34,297 nucleotides of DNA from Acidimicrobiaceae bacterium. Its GTDB lineage: Bacteria > Actinomycetota > Acidimicrobiia > Acidimicrobiales > RAAP-2. A program made the translations under genes and the position numbers. The notes below the pieces were generated by a model. That model had not been told where the DNA came from and did no database searches. It saw nothing but the letters and a program-made list of their open reading frames with translations. Of the stretch, positions 16,808 through 24,881 are shown one piece after another. Every line of letters starts with the position of its first letter. Positions within the stretch are counted from its first letter, which is position 1. The stretch covers positions 16,396 through 50,692 of the forward strand of contig PLNQ01000096.1 in the NCBI GenBank assembly GCA_003141815.1, given 5' to 3'.

Positions 16808-17041
16808 GTGAAAACCGACGGAGAGATCCCCTCGTCAGACCTCGGTGACCGAGGATCAGTGCAGCGCGATGACTTCGCTCGCCGGGCCACTCCCACGAGG
16901 CGATCGCCGACAATTGAACTGGTCGACGTCGGCGGCGTGGTCGCCTTCGTACTCGTGAAGGCGCTCTTTCCCGGCGTCGACCGCACTGTCGCCGCCGACG
17001 TGCTCGCTCCGCATCGAGTCCTTCCCCACGATGCCGCGTAG
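16808..17041 (+). CDS. Doubtful small ORF between acyltransferase and arsC
   Basis: A GTG frame of 77 codons begins 3 bases after the acyltransferase stop. It includes IELVDVGGVVAFVLVKALFP, which looks protein-like but matches no family I know. An opposite-strand frame covers part of the same DNA. It could be a gene remnant. Confidence 0.2.
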   Translation: MKTDGEIPSSDLGDRGSVQRDDFARRATPTRRSPTIELVDVGGVVAFVLVKALFPGVDRTVAADVLAPHRVLPHDAA

Positions 17042-17068
17042 TCCTACTAATCACCACGAAAGAGCACT

Positions 17069-17482
17069 ATGCGCAACCAGCGTCCCGAGATCCTTTTCTT
17101 ATGCGTGCACAACGCCGGACGGTCGCAGATGGCGGCGGGCTTTGCGCGCGAGATTGGAGTTGACCGCCTCGTCGTGCACTCGGCCGGGTCCGCGCCGGGC
17201 GAGACTCTCAACTGCGCCGTGGTCGAAGCCATGCGGGAGAAGGGTGTCGACATATCCAACGAATCACCCTGCAAGTTGACTGACGAGATAGGCCGCAGCG
17301 CCGACGTCATCGTCATGATGGGTTGCGGCGACGAGTGTCAGGTCTATCTTGGCAAGCGCTACCTCGACTGGGAGTTGACGGATCCCTCCGGCAAAGAGCT
17401 CGACGAAGTTCGTGCTATTCGAGATGACGTCGAAGGGCGCGTCAGAGACCTCGTCGACGAACTCGTAGCGAAAAGTTCGTAG
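17069..17482 (+). CDS. arsC: Arsenate reductase, LMW-phosphatase type (mycothiol-linked class)
   Basis: 137 residues. The P-loop Cys12-x5-Arg18 (CVHNAGRSQM) is the arsenate-binding site. MGCGDEC (Cys86, Cys90) and KRYLDWELTDP (general-acid Asp) follow the pattern of actinobacterial ArsC enzymes that reduce arsenate to arsenite with mycothiol/mycoredoxin. No arsR or arsenite exporter is adjacent, which is unusual; the gene stands alone. The ATG has only a weak GAAAGAG upstream. Confidence 0.9.
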   Translation: MRNQRPEILFLCVHNAGRSQMAAGFAREIGVDRLVVHSAGSAPGETLNCAVVEAMREKGVDISNESPCKLTDEIGRSADVIVMMGCGDECQVYLGKRYLDWELTDPSGKELDEVRAIRDDVEGRVRDLVDELVAKSS

Positions 17483-17606
17483 GGCTTCTCCGCGTTGCGC
17501 TTTGCGCCTCGCCCGACAACGAGTCCCACCCGACAACGCGGAACCTCGTGGCGTCGCTTTCACTGCTTACACTGAGTCTGACAGCGCGGCGAAACGAGTG
17601 GTGACG

Positions 17607-18106
17607 ATGAATCCGAGAGTGCTCATCCTCCCCGCGCTGTTCAGCGGCTCTCTGTTTCTCTCAGCGTGCGGGTCGACGACCACCACCCCGACAACGACGA
17701 CCACGACGAGCGCTCCTCCCCCACGACTGGCGTCACGCGTGATCTCGTCGTGACTCCGGCAGTTCGAACGAGCCTGCTCGACGCCGCCGCGGCGTACCAC
17801 CAACTCCCCGCGTCGGACTACGTAGGCCTCGACGCTGGCACTACGTACTACGCCTTCGATCCAACGACGAACCTCTACTACGCCGCGGCCGGACTACGTC
17901 CTAGTTCCCACTCGCTCCCGGCCCAAGTCGGAACACAAGACGACGGCGCGTACAACCTCTTTACGCGGGCCCCGGGAACCACTACGTGGACCGTGTACAA
18001 CGATGGATTGGGCGGCGTACAGGGCACGAAGTGTCCCCTCGTCATCCCTTCCGAGGTTCTGAAGGTCTGGAACTGGAAAGTGAAGACCTGCTATCCACCC
18101 TCGTAG
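17607..18106 (+). pseudogene. Lipoprotein gene frameshifted at a C5 tract
   Basis: The ATG at 17607 encodes a lipoprotein leader (ILPALFSGSLFLSAC, lipobox LSAC) and a Thr-rich linker, then runs into a stop at 17753. The rest of the protein (TTGVTRDLVVTPAVRTSLLD, then ASDYVGLDAGTTYYAFDP and an end at CYPPS, 18106) lies in another frame. Adding one C to the run of five C at 17718-17722 would restore one 166-residue protein. It may be an inactivated gene, a phase-variable tract or a sequencing error. The domain is not one I recognise. Confidence 0.75.
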
Positions 18107-18295
18107 GCGAAGGTGGTGGCACCAACGGCGCACGTGAATCTCCTGTCGCGTGGGCGATGCATTCCCTAGAAAACGGAGTGGCGCGATTGAGCGTCGTGTG
18201 AGCATCGCCGCGGTACGAGCGCTCGCTGGGTCTCTTGGAGGTTCTTGCGTCCGAGCAGTGCAGCGGAGACGCTGACGCTCGTCACCAGCGCGGAA

Positions 18296-19762
18296 CTAAC
18301 CCCTACTTGGCGCGTTCCAGAGGGGCGCGGCCCACGGGCTGCGATCGCGAAGCGTTCTCTCGATCCGGCGAGCGGCGTCGATGATCGTCCACTCACTGTG
18401 AGGACGACCAATGATCGCCAGACCCACGGGCAGTCCCTGGACAAGACCGATGGGCAGACACATGATGGGCCATCCAGCGATCGCGGGCGCCATCGTGGCG
18501 GGACTCGCCGGTCCGGGATGCCCTCCCACCGCGAGGTCGCTCTTCCAACTCGGTCCGTACGCCGGCGAGATGATCACGTCAACCCCGTCGAGACCCGGCG
18601 TGAGACACGTCTCGACGGCCCAGGCGAGATTCCTCTTTCGGGCTTGCGCGTAGTCGGGACCATTTCGACCACCGGTCTTGACGGCAGCGAGAAAATTCTC
18701 GTGGCCGAAGAACAGTTGTTCTCGATCGCGATGCTCGTCCTCGTACGCAATGACGTCTTCGAGAGACGTGACCCCGCTGCCCGGTCTCTCGATGAGGTAC
18801 GCCGTCAAGTCGTCGTACAACTCGGCGAAGAGAACGACTTCTTCGTCACGACCATCTTGTTCACCGGGAAGGGCCAGTTCGCGCTGGGTGATGGCGAGAC
18901 CGTCCGCTCGAAGTGCGCGCACGACGTCGTCAAAGAGTTCGTCCGTTTGAGGATGTCCCGTACGCCAGTTCGACGCCTCGACGAGGCTGGGCGCTTCGCC
19001 CACTTCTGGTGCGGTGCTCTGAGCGAGCACACGGTAGAAGAGGGCCACGTCGCTGACGCTTCGTCCCATCGGACCGGGACTGTCTTGACTCGAACTGATC
19101 GGTACCACGAACGTGGTGGGCACCGTGCCCACGGTGGGTTTCAGCCCAACGACCCCATTCACTGACGCCGGACAGACGATCGATCCGTCCGTCTCCGTGC
19201 CAACGGCGAGTGGCGCAAGTCCAGCCGCGAGTGCGGCGCCAGATCCTGACGACGATCCGCCCGCGGAACGATCGAGGGCCCACGGGTTGGCGACAAGACC
19301 TCCCGTCGTTGAGTAACCACTCGTCGAACGCGGTGAGCGAATGTTCGCCCACTGACTGAGATTGGTGCTGGCGAGGACAATCGCTCCCGCGTCACGAAGT
19401 CGCGTCACCAACGCCGCGTCACGACTCGCCCGACCAACGAGAGCCGTGGATCCCGCGGTACCGGGAAGTCCCAGTGCCTCGATGTTGTCTTTTATCAATA
19501 CGGGTACTCCATGGAGCACCCCGCGCGTGCCCCCACTCGCACGTTCGTGGTCGCGTTCGATGGCCACGTCACGAGCGTCGGCACTTACTGCCGCGATCGA
19601 ATTCAAGGCAATGGCGGAGCCAGAGTGGTCGAGGGCCCTCATGCGTTCAAGACAGTTATCGACAAGTTCTACCGACGTCAGCGAGCCATCCGAGAAGCGT
19701 TTCGTAATCTCTCCGACGGACAGTGCCGCTAATTCGGCACTGGCTTCGTGCGGATCCGTCAT
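18296..19762 (-). CDS. Amidase (amidase-signature family)
   Basis: A 488-residue hydrolase with the Ser-cisSer-Lys triad of the AS family: Lys91 in GVPVLIKDN, cis-Ser170 in SAGGSSSGSGAALAAG and nucleophile Ser194 in GTETDGSIVCPAS. The length and motifs match peptide/indole-acetamide-type amidases rather than GatA, as no gatB or gatC is nearby. It has no signal peptide, so it is probably cytoplasmic. TAGAGT 6 bases before the ATG suggests a leaderless transcript. Confidence 0.9.
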   Translation of the reverse strand: MTDPHEASAELAALSVGEITKRFSDGSLTSVELVDNCLERMRALDHSGSAIALNSIAAVSADARDVAIERDHERASGGTRGVLHGVPVLIKDNIEALGLPGTAGSTALVGRASRDAALVTRLRDAGAIVLASTNLSQWANIRSPRSTSGYSTTGGLVANPWALDRSAGGSSSGSGAALAAGLAPLAVGTETDGSIVCPASVNGVVGLKPTVGTVPTTFVVPISSSQDSPGPMGRSVSDVALFYRVLAQSTAPEVGEAPSLVEASNWRTGHPQTDELFDDVVRALRADGLAITQRELALPGEQDGRDEEVVLFAELYDDLTAYLIERPGSGVTSLEDVIAYEDEHRDREQLFFGHENFLAAVKTGGRNGPDYAQARKRNLAWAVETCLTPGLDGVDVIISPAYGPSWKSDLAVGGHPGPASPATMAPAIAGWPIMCLPIGLVQGLPVGLAIIGRPHSEWTIIDAARRIERTLRDRSPWAAPLWNAPSRG

Positions 19763-19768
19763 GATGAA

Positions 19769-19774
19769 ACTCTA
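19769..19774 (-). promoter_or_regulatory. -10 box, leaderless start of amidase
   Basis: TAGAGT on the minus strand, 6 bases before the ATG at 19762. Confidence 0.45.
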
Positions 19775-19996
19775 GAAGAACACGTCGTGGCGTCGGTCCG
19801 AACGTCCGTACCTCAACGTGGTCAAAGAGGTTGACGCGACACCGGGCCGTGGTGAATCTCTCCCTCGGCGAGGTCGGCGGAGCGAGATGCTACTCTCAGG
19901 TAAGAAGCGGTCCGTTGAAGAGTTCTGGACAACTCGGCGAGGGCTGATGTTTCGAATTGGATGCGCCAAGGAGCGCGAAATGACGAGGGGGTCGGC

Positions 19997-20881
19997 GTGC
20001 GAAAGATGATGATCGTGGGATTGGTTGGCGCCTCGTTGGGACTGGCGTCCTGTGGGGCCCAGGCCTCTATTGATCAGGCCGTATCGTCATTGGGCTCCTC
20101 GCCAGACTTACAGTTGCACTTCACCGGAAGTGCCTCAGGTCCAGACGCCGCCCAAGTTCAAAAGGTTCTGAGCACGCTGTCGCTCGATATGAACTACTCG
20201 AATCCCTCGGGTGCCGCGCTTTCGCAGTCGAGTGGAACGGCCAACGCTGAGATTCTGGTCAACGCCGGCACGCAGACCTTGGCCGACGTCCGAGTGGTCG
20301 ACTCCAATCTCTACGTACTGGTCAATGTCTCTGCCGTGGCCGACATCTCCGGCGTCGCGTTGCCCGCGTCGCAGGTTGCATCACTGCAACTCATCTTGGG
20401 GGGACGCTGGTTCGAGCTCTCGAAAAGCCTCTTGACCTCGATCGCCCCCGCTCCTTCAGCGACGTCCACGGCCCAGGCCGCCAAAGTAGCCGCGGCGGAA
20501 CGGACCATTCTCGACGATCTCTCCACACTCATCGCAAACACGGCGTACACGACATTGCCCAACGGCGGCTACTCACAGACCGGAACGCTGGCGTCAGTGG
20601 TGAAGGCTGTACTTCCCACCATTCAGAGTCTGAGCGGCAGCACGCTACCGTCAACGACGGTCAAGGGTAACTACACCCTCACCGTGACGGCTTCTGGTTC
20701 CAACGCGACCGGGGGATCCATCTCCGTGACGGCGCCGAGCGGGGTCACCGGTCAAGGGAATGACACCGTTGGCCTCAACGTCACGGTGGCTCACGCCAGC
20801 CTCAGCATTGTCGCGCCCACGGGCGCCACGATCATCACACCGTCACTGTTCCAGGGTCTCCTCTCGCAAGCCGGAGGCTGA
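19997..20881 (+). CDS. Lipoprotein, LppX/LprG-like
   Basis: 294 residues from GTG 19997, chosen for GAGGGGG 5 bases upstream. The lipobox is LASC (about residues 16-19). The mature part reads LQLHFTGSASGPDAAQ, NAEILVNAGTQTLADVRVV, NLYVLVNVSAVADISG, GGRWFEL and GNYTLTVTASGSN. Its order of beta strands and length suggest an LppX_LprAFG-type lipid-binding fold, but similarity is judged by eye only. It should be anchored outside the membrane. Confidence 0.72.
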   Translation: MRKMMIVGLVGASLGLASCGAQASIDQAVSSLGSSPDLQLHFTGSASGPDAAQVQKVLSTLSLDMNYSNPSGAALSQSSGTANAEILVNAGTQTLADVRVVDSNLYVLVNVSAVADISGVALPASQVASLQLILGGRWFELSKSLLTSIAPAPSATSTAQAAKVAAAERTILDDLSTLIANTAYTTLPNGGYSQTGTLASVVKAVLPTIQSLSGSTLPSTTVKGNYTLTVTASGSNATGGSISVTAPSGVTGQGNDTVGLNVTVAHASLSIVAPTGATIITPSLFQGLLSQAGG

Positions 20882-20884
20882 CGC

Positions 20885-21028
20885 CACCAACCCGCTGATC
20901 ACCTCTACGTCGAGAGCGGTGGTGCGGGCACCGTCGACGCCTTCGCGATCGGCACCGGTGGAACGCTCACGCCAATTGAGACGATCTTCAACCTCCCCGT
21001 GGTGTCGGAGGGAATCGCCGCCGGTTAA
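20885..21028 (+). pseudogene. Orphan C-terminal fragment of a beta-propeller (lactonase-like) protein
   Basis: The frame ending at TAA 21026-21028 reads DHLYVESGGAGTVDAFAIG, then GGTLTPIETIFNLP and EGIAAG. This is a typical last blade of a 6-phosphogluconolactonase/YncE-like propeller (LYV..SGTV..F.I...G.LTP). No start codon or upstream part is present; it begins just after the lipoprotein stop. It is a relic about 47 codons long. Confidence 0.6.
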
Positions 21029-21036
21029 TCCCTCAT

Positions 21037-21079
21037 TTCGTGACGACGCCCCGGCCGTGCGCCGGGGCGTCGTCACGAA
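21037..21079. terminator. Perfect 19-bp stem, 5-base loop
   Basis: The arms 21037-21055 and 21061-21079 pair perfectly, with loop 21056-21060. It lies after the propeller relic and before the DinB gene. There is no T-run. The core ACGACGCCC(C)GG is shared with the palindrome at 24815. Confidence 0.7.
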
Positions 21080-21113
21080 GTCGAGCGTTCCGGTTCCCCT
21101 TTGGCCCGGACGT

Positions 21114-21119
21114 TAGATT
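21114..21119 (+). promoter_or_regulatory. -10 box, leaderless start of DinB gene
   Basis: TAGATT lies 6 bases before the ATG at 21126. Confidence 0.45.
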
Positions 21120-21125
21120 CGTTCT

Positions 21126-21647
21126 ATGCCCATCACCCCCGACACCAAGGATTGGACCTGGGTCCTCGAACGACCCTGCGAAGAGTGTGGTTTCAATGCC
21201 GAGGACCATCCCAGGGCAACGTTCAGCCAAGGCATACGCGACAACGCCGCGCAGTGGACTGGCGTCCTTCAACGCGACAACGTCCAGCATCGTCCCAGTG
21301 AGGACCGATGGTCGCCCCTCGAGTACGCATGTCACGTACGCGACGTCTATCGGATCTTCGACGAACGACTCCGATTGATGCTCGAAGAGGACGGACCGAC
21401 GTTTCAAATCTGGGACCAGGACGAAACCGCTTTCGACGAACGCTACGACCTCCAAGATCCGACGATCGTCAACGGGGAACTCCTCGACGCGGCCGCGCGC
21501 TACGCCGACCGATTCGACACCGTGCAGCCGTCACAGTGGGACCGGCCCGGAACTCGATCCAACGGGAGCCTCTTCACCGTGAACTCGCTCGGCACGTACG
21601 GCCTGCACGATCCCTTCCACCATTTGTGGGACGTTTCGTCATCGTGA
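21126..21647 (+). CDS. DinB family protein
   Basis: 173 residues of a DinB-like four-helix bundle. Metal-ligand positions are visible in SPLEYACHVRDVYRIF (His) and YGLHDPFHHLWDV (paired His), with DETAFDERY between them. Relatives include bacillithiol/mycothiol S-transferases and many uncharacterised actinobacterial proteins. An N-terminal ERPCEECGF gives three Cys in close order. The specific substrate is unknown. It is apparently monocistronic and leaderless. Confidence 0.82.
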   Translation: MPITPDTKDWTWVLERPCEECGFNAEDHPRATFSQGIRDNAAQWTGVLQRDNVQHRPSEDRWSPLEYACHVRDVYRIFDERLRLMLEEDGPTFQIWDQDETAFDERYDLQDPTIVNGELLDAAARYADRFDTVQPSQWDRPGTRSNGSLFTVNSLGTYGLHDPFHHLWDVSSS

Positions 21648-21708
21648 CGTCGTGGCACGAATGAACGTACCCGTCGTCACGACAGAGGTTGAATGAAAGG
21701 AAGAAAAT

Positions 21709-21942
21709 ATGGGCACTGCTAATGAGAAGCCAAGGAAAAAGAGGCGTCGAATGGCCAAGGTGCCTCGGGGTGCCGAGGCCAACAACATTCAACTCGCGGG
21801 CCTCACGGAGAGTACGGACGCGGTGCACGGCAACCGCCTGGATCACGACGCGGCACACGGCCGTAGCGAAAACGTCGGACGATTTGGCAGAGCCTTCCTG
21901 TGGATCCTCGGTCGACGACGTAAGGACCCGACGTCCTCTTGA
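21709..21942 (+). CDS. Small basic hypothetical protein
   Basis: 77 residues, preceded by a strong ribosome site (AAGGAAG, 5-base spacing), which is the main argument that it is real. The N-terminus is very basic (KPRKKRRR), the middle is His/Asn-rich, and the C-terminus has RFGRAFLWILGRRRKD, perhaps a short amphipathic helix. I do not recognise the family. Confidence 0.55.
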   Translation: MGTANEKPRKKRRRMAKVPRGAEANNIQLAGLTESTDAVHGNRLDHDAAHGRSENVGRFGRAFLWILGRRRKDPTSS

Positions 21943-21996
21943 TCCAACGATGACTGCGCTTCTCCTCATCGTCGTCGCGCAGCTACCCGACGAGTT

Positions 21997-23694
21997 CTAC
22001 GAGCCGTCCCACTGACGAAGATTGTCTTCGAAGGGATCGAGACCCATGGGCCCGAGCGCGAGTGCGTACGCGTGGAATTTCTTCAAAGAGAAGTCGGCGC
22101 CAAGTCGGGTCTTCGCCTCTTCACGGGCGCGCATCCAGGCGCGTTCACCTACCTTGTACGAGATCGCCTGGGCCGGGAGCCCGAGGTAGCGTTCAACCTC
22201 GGAGACTGACACGTCGTGGTTCTGTATCGCCTTTTCTTCCAAGACCGCGACCGCCATCTCCGCGGTCCAGATCTTGCCGGAGCAGTTGCCGAGTTCGCCC
22301 AGCCCTCCGAGATCGTTCGGTGCACGGAGTTGGAGATGCAGTCCAATGTCGACCATCACACGTGCGGCGCGTAACGCCTGGCTCGCGAGGTACCCCATCT
22401 CTTCGCCGAGATCATCGAAGAAGCCCAACTCGTCCATCAGTCGCTCGGCGTAGAGGGCCCACCCCTCGCCGTAGCCGCTGGTCCACGCCTCGAGGCGGTG
22501 GAAGCGACTCTGCTTGTCGGCCTCGATGATGGACGTGGCGCACTGGAGGTGGTGACCCGGCACGCCCTCGTGGTACCAGGTGGACGCGTGGCTCCACCAC
22601 GAAAACGACGTGGCGCCCAAGGTCGGAAACCACGTCGTACCCGGCCGCGAGAGATCTTCGCTGGGAGGGATGTAGTACGGAGCGGCGGCCGACCCCTCGG
22701 GCGCGAGGCGAGCGTCGCAGAATCGGATACGCGGGTCGATGTCGAAGTGGACGCCGTCGAGCTTCTCAACGGCCTGTTCGGTGAAGGAAATGAGACGACG
22801 CAGCAGTTCGTCCGTGCCCTCGATGGCGCGTGCCGGGTCGCGGTCGAGAAGTTCGGCGACCTCGACGAGGCTGGTCGCTTCGGGCGCGAGTTCTCCCGCG
22901 ATCTCCCACATTCGTGCGTTGATTCGTCGAAGGTCGGCGTAGCCCCAGGCGTAGAGTTCGTCGAAATCGAGAACCGCGCCGTTCCAGTACTGGCTCCAGG
23001 CTTGGTAACGCTCGAGTCCGCTGGCGTCGTGCTCGTTCGCTCGAGGCGCCAACTCGTCCTTCATCCACGTCGAGAGTTCGCCGCAGGCCGCGTCGGCGTC
23101 CGCCGCCGCGCTCACCAGTTCGCTGTCGTCGCCAGCGTCTGGCGCGACGCGACGCACGAAGTTCCGGTACGCGTCATCGGCGTACGTCGCCGCCTGCTCA
23201 GCGACGCCGAGAACGTGACGACGCGAAGGAAGTTGGTCGTTCGTCGACAGGTGGTCCAAGGTACGTCGCCAACTCTCGAGCGCGCGACGTACTTGACCAA
23301 GTCGCTGGGCGATGACGTTCAACTCGTCCGCGGATCCTGTCGCCATCAGCTCAAAGACTTGGCGAATCTCCGACACCGGCGAACTCAGCACTGAAAAGAC
23401 GCGCGCCGACTCGCCGGATTCGAGGAGCCCCAGTCGAGCACGCAATCGCTCCTGCAAGACGGCGAACGCGACGCGATCGATTTCCTCGGTGGGCTCGAGG
23501 GTCGCCAACTCCTCGAGGAACTCTCGCACGGTCGTTATCTCCGCGGCCGTGCGATCAGGAGAGAAATCCGGCAAAAGGTGGTCGAATTCGGTAATGCCCG
23601 AGTTCGTCGCGAATATTGGGTCCGTGGCCGCGTCGCGCTCGACGACGTCGTTGGCGAAGGAAAAGATCTCCGAGCGGTGTGGTGCAATGGTCAC
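21997..23694 (-). CDS. DUF885 family metallopeptidase-like protein
   Basis: A 565-residue protein starting at GTG 23694 with GGAGG 6 bases upstream. The DUF885 signature is complete: TWYHEGVPGHHLQ (zinc-binding HExxxPGHH variant), then SGYGEGWALYAERL and later YKVGERAWMRAREEA. These are largely helical predicted zinc carboxypeptidase-like enzymes. It has no signal peptide, so it is cytoplasmic. It converges on the small gene at 21709. Confidence 0.9.
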   Translation of the reverse strand: MTIAPHRSEIFSFANDVVERDAATDPIFATNSGITEFDHLLPDFSPDRTAAEITTVREFLEELATLEPTEEIDRVAFAVLQERLRARLGLLESGESARVFSVLSSPVSEIRQVFELMATGSADELNVIAQRLGQVRRALESWRRTLDHLSTNDQLPSRRHVLGVAEQAATYADDAYRNFVRRVAPDAGDDSELVSAAADADAACGELSTWMKDELAPRANEHDASGLERYQAWSQYWNGAVLDFDELYAWGYADLRRINARMWEIAGELAPEATSLVEVAELLDRDPARAIEGTDELLRRLISFTEQAVEKLDGVHFDIDPRIRFCDARLAPEGSAAAPYYIPPSEDLSRPGTTWFPTLGATSFSWWSHASTWYHEGVPGHHLQCATSIIEADKQSRFHRLEAWTSGYGEGWALYAERLMDELGFFDDLGEEMGYLASQALRAARVMVDIGLHLQLRAPNDLGGLGELGNCSGKIWTAEMAVAVLEEKAIQNHDVSVSEVERYLGLPAQAISYKVGERAWMRAREEAKTRLGADFSLKKFHAYALALGPMGLDPFEDNLRQWDGS

Positions 23695-23775
23695 GTCTAC
23701 CTCCGTTGGCTCAACTCGGTGGGAGGACTTACGTCCACGGTACCAACGTCCGAGTCCACCGTTCGAGGGGTTCGC

Positions 23776-24309
23776 TCACCCGCCCATCGACCAGTCGCGA
23801 CCCATGAAGCGGTCGCTCTCGCCCTCGAGAACTCTCAGCGCTTGAATGAGGTTTCGCTTCTTCGCTTGATCGGATTTCAGCGCGGCGAAGTAGCGAAGGA
23901 CCTCCTTCTTTCGATTCGGCGAGAGCTTGGTCCAGTTCTTCGTGGCCACAGGACTTGCCGCCAACGCCTCTTGGAACCATTCGGGTGAATCGTGCAGCGG
24001 CCCGTTGCGGTACGTGTCGTCAAAACGCAAGGTGACGCTCACGACGTCGTCGACCTTGACGTGAGCGGCCTTGCGCATTCCACCGTGGAGGTAGAGGTAG
24101 AACTCCCCACCGCCCGCCGGCATCATGTTGGTGCGCCAGGGCGTGTCCGGTGTGCCGTTGAATTTCACCAGTACCGGCATCGGCCGTCGCCAGCCCGGTT
24201 TCAATGCTTGGACTTGTTCGTCGTTCACCAAGACGTAAGGGTTGACGCCCACGATTTGTATCTCGGCGCTGAACGTCAAGGGCGTGCGCCTCGATTTTCC
24301 TCCGCTCAC
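23776..24309 (-). CDS. DUF1905 plus YdeI/OmpD-associated family protein
   Basis: 177 residues. The first about 95 form a DUF1905 beta-barrel (PYVLVNDEQVQAL, PMPVLVKFNG, GGEFYLYLHGGMRKAA), and the rest is a YdeI-like helical tail (LAASPVATKNWTKLSPNRKKEVLRY). Such proteins are often called bacteriocin-protection-like, but their function is unproven. The start GTG overlaps the stop of the globin gene (GTGA), so the two are translated as a coupled pair. Confidence 0.85.
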   Translation of the reverse strand: MSGGKSRRTPLTFSAEIQIVGVNPYVLVNDEQVQALKPGWRRPMPVLVKFNGTPDTPWRTNMMPAGGGEFYLYLHGGMRKAAHVKVDDVVSVTLRFDDTYRNGPLHDSPEWFQEALAASPVATKNWTKLSPNRKKEVLRYFAALKSDQAKKRNLIQALRVLEGESDRFMGRDWSMGG

Positions 24310-24800
24310 GTCTGGAGGCCGTCCCAGGACCAGCGCGGAAAGGTCGCGTGCGTCGGCACCACCGACCCGATCGGCGAGTACGAATGCACGTCGCCAACGG
24401 CCCACACCATGTACTCGTGAAGGACGCGGCGAAACTCGACGTCGCGAGGAAGGTTGGCGTCGTCCATCGCCAGGTCGAAGCACGTGACGAATCTATTGGG
24501 CAATTCATCGTCCGCCCCCGTTCCCGCGTGGATCAGCAACATCGCGGCGTGCCCACCACCGAGTGCTGAGTAGGCAGGCGGGCCACCGAAGACCTCAGCG
24601 AGATATTCCGTGAGTCGTTCGAGATGTTCGGGATCCATGTCGTGAGAGAACGGATGATTCAACATCGGATCTTCGAGGCAGCGTTCGTGAAGAGCTGCGG
24701 TGAGAGCAACGAACGCTGCTTCACCGCCGGCGTAGTCATAGAGAGTCGACCGCTCCATCGAGACAACGACCTCCCGCGACAGTTCACTCATCGACATCAT
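24306..24800 (-). CDS. Group II truncated haemoglobin-like globin
   Basis: 164 residues. LYDYAGGEAAFVALTAALHERC is the A/B-helix start of 2-on-2 globins, followed by DPMLNHPFSHD and EHLERLTEYLAEVFGGP. The proximal haem His is probably His91 in GHAAMLLIHAG. Such globins bind O2 or NO and protect against nitrosative stress, which is known for relatives. The C-terminus is extended. Several Met codons crowd the start (24800, 24797, 24791), and none has a clear ribosome site. It is first in the pair with the YdeI-like gene. Confidence 0.85.
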   Translation of the reverse strand: MMSMSELSREVVVSMERSTLYDYAGGEAAFVALTAALHERCLEDPMLNHPFSHDMDPEHLERLTEYLAEVFGGPPAYSALGGGHAAMLLIHAGTGADDELPNRFVTCFDLAMDDANLPRDVEFRRVLHEYMVWAVGDVHSYSPIGSVVPTHATFPRWSWDGLQT

Positions 24801-24814
24801 TTCACAGATTGCAA

Positions 24815-24853
24815 ACGACGCCCGGCCCAGCAGACTGCTGGACCGGGCGTCGT
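24815..24853 (-). terminator. Long palindromic hairpin
   Basis: ACGACGCCCGG and its complement plus CCAGCA/TGCTGG form a stem of about 18 bp with one mismatch and a 3-base loop. It lies 29 bases after the stop of the membrane protein gene (24882). The minus strand continues TTTG only. It shares its core with the hairpin at 21037. Confidence 0.65.
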
Positions 24854-24881
24854 GACGATTCGAACCGTCTGAAGGTGTGAT

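Noticed and set aside
17666..18106. Reading the lipoprotein body as its own gene from ATG 17666
   Set aside because: The first 18 residues (MRVDDHHPDNDDHD and on) are the out-of-frame reading of the Thr-rich linker. A frameshifted single gene explains both halves.
18245..19165. Open plus-strand frame of 306 codons over the amidase gene
   Set aside because: It is antisense to a gene with a complete catalytic triad, and its Arg/Thr-rich translation is typical of shadow frames in high-G+C DNA.
22498..23394. Open plus-strand frame of 298 codons over the DUF885 gene
   Set aside because: It is antisense to a clear metallopeptidase-like gene and has no recognisable domain or ribosome site.
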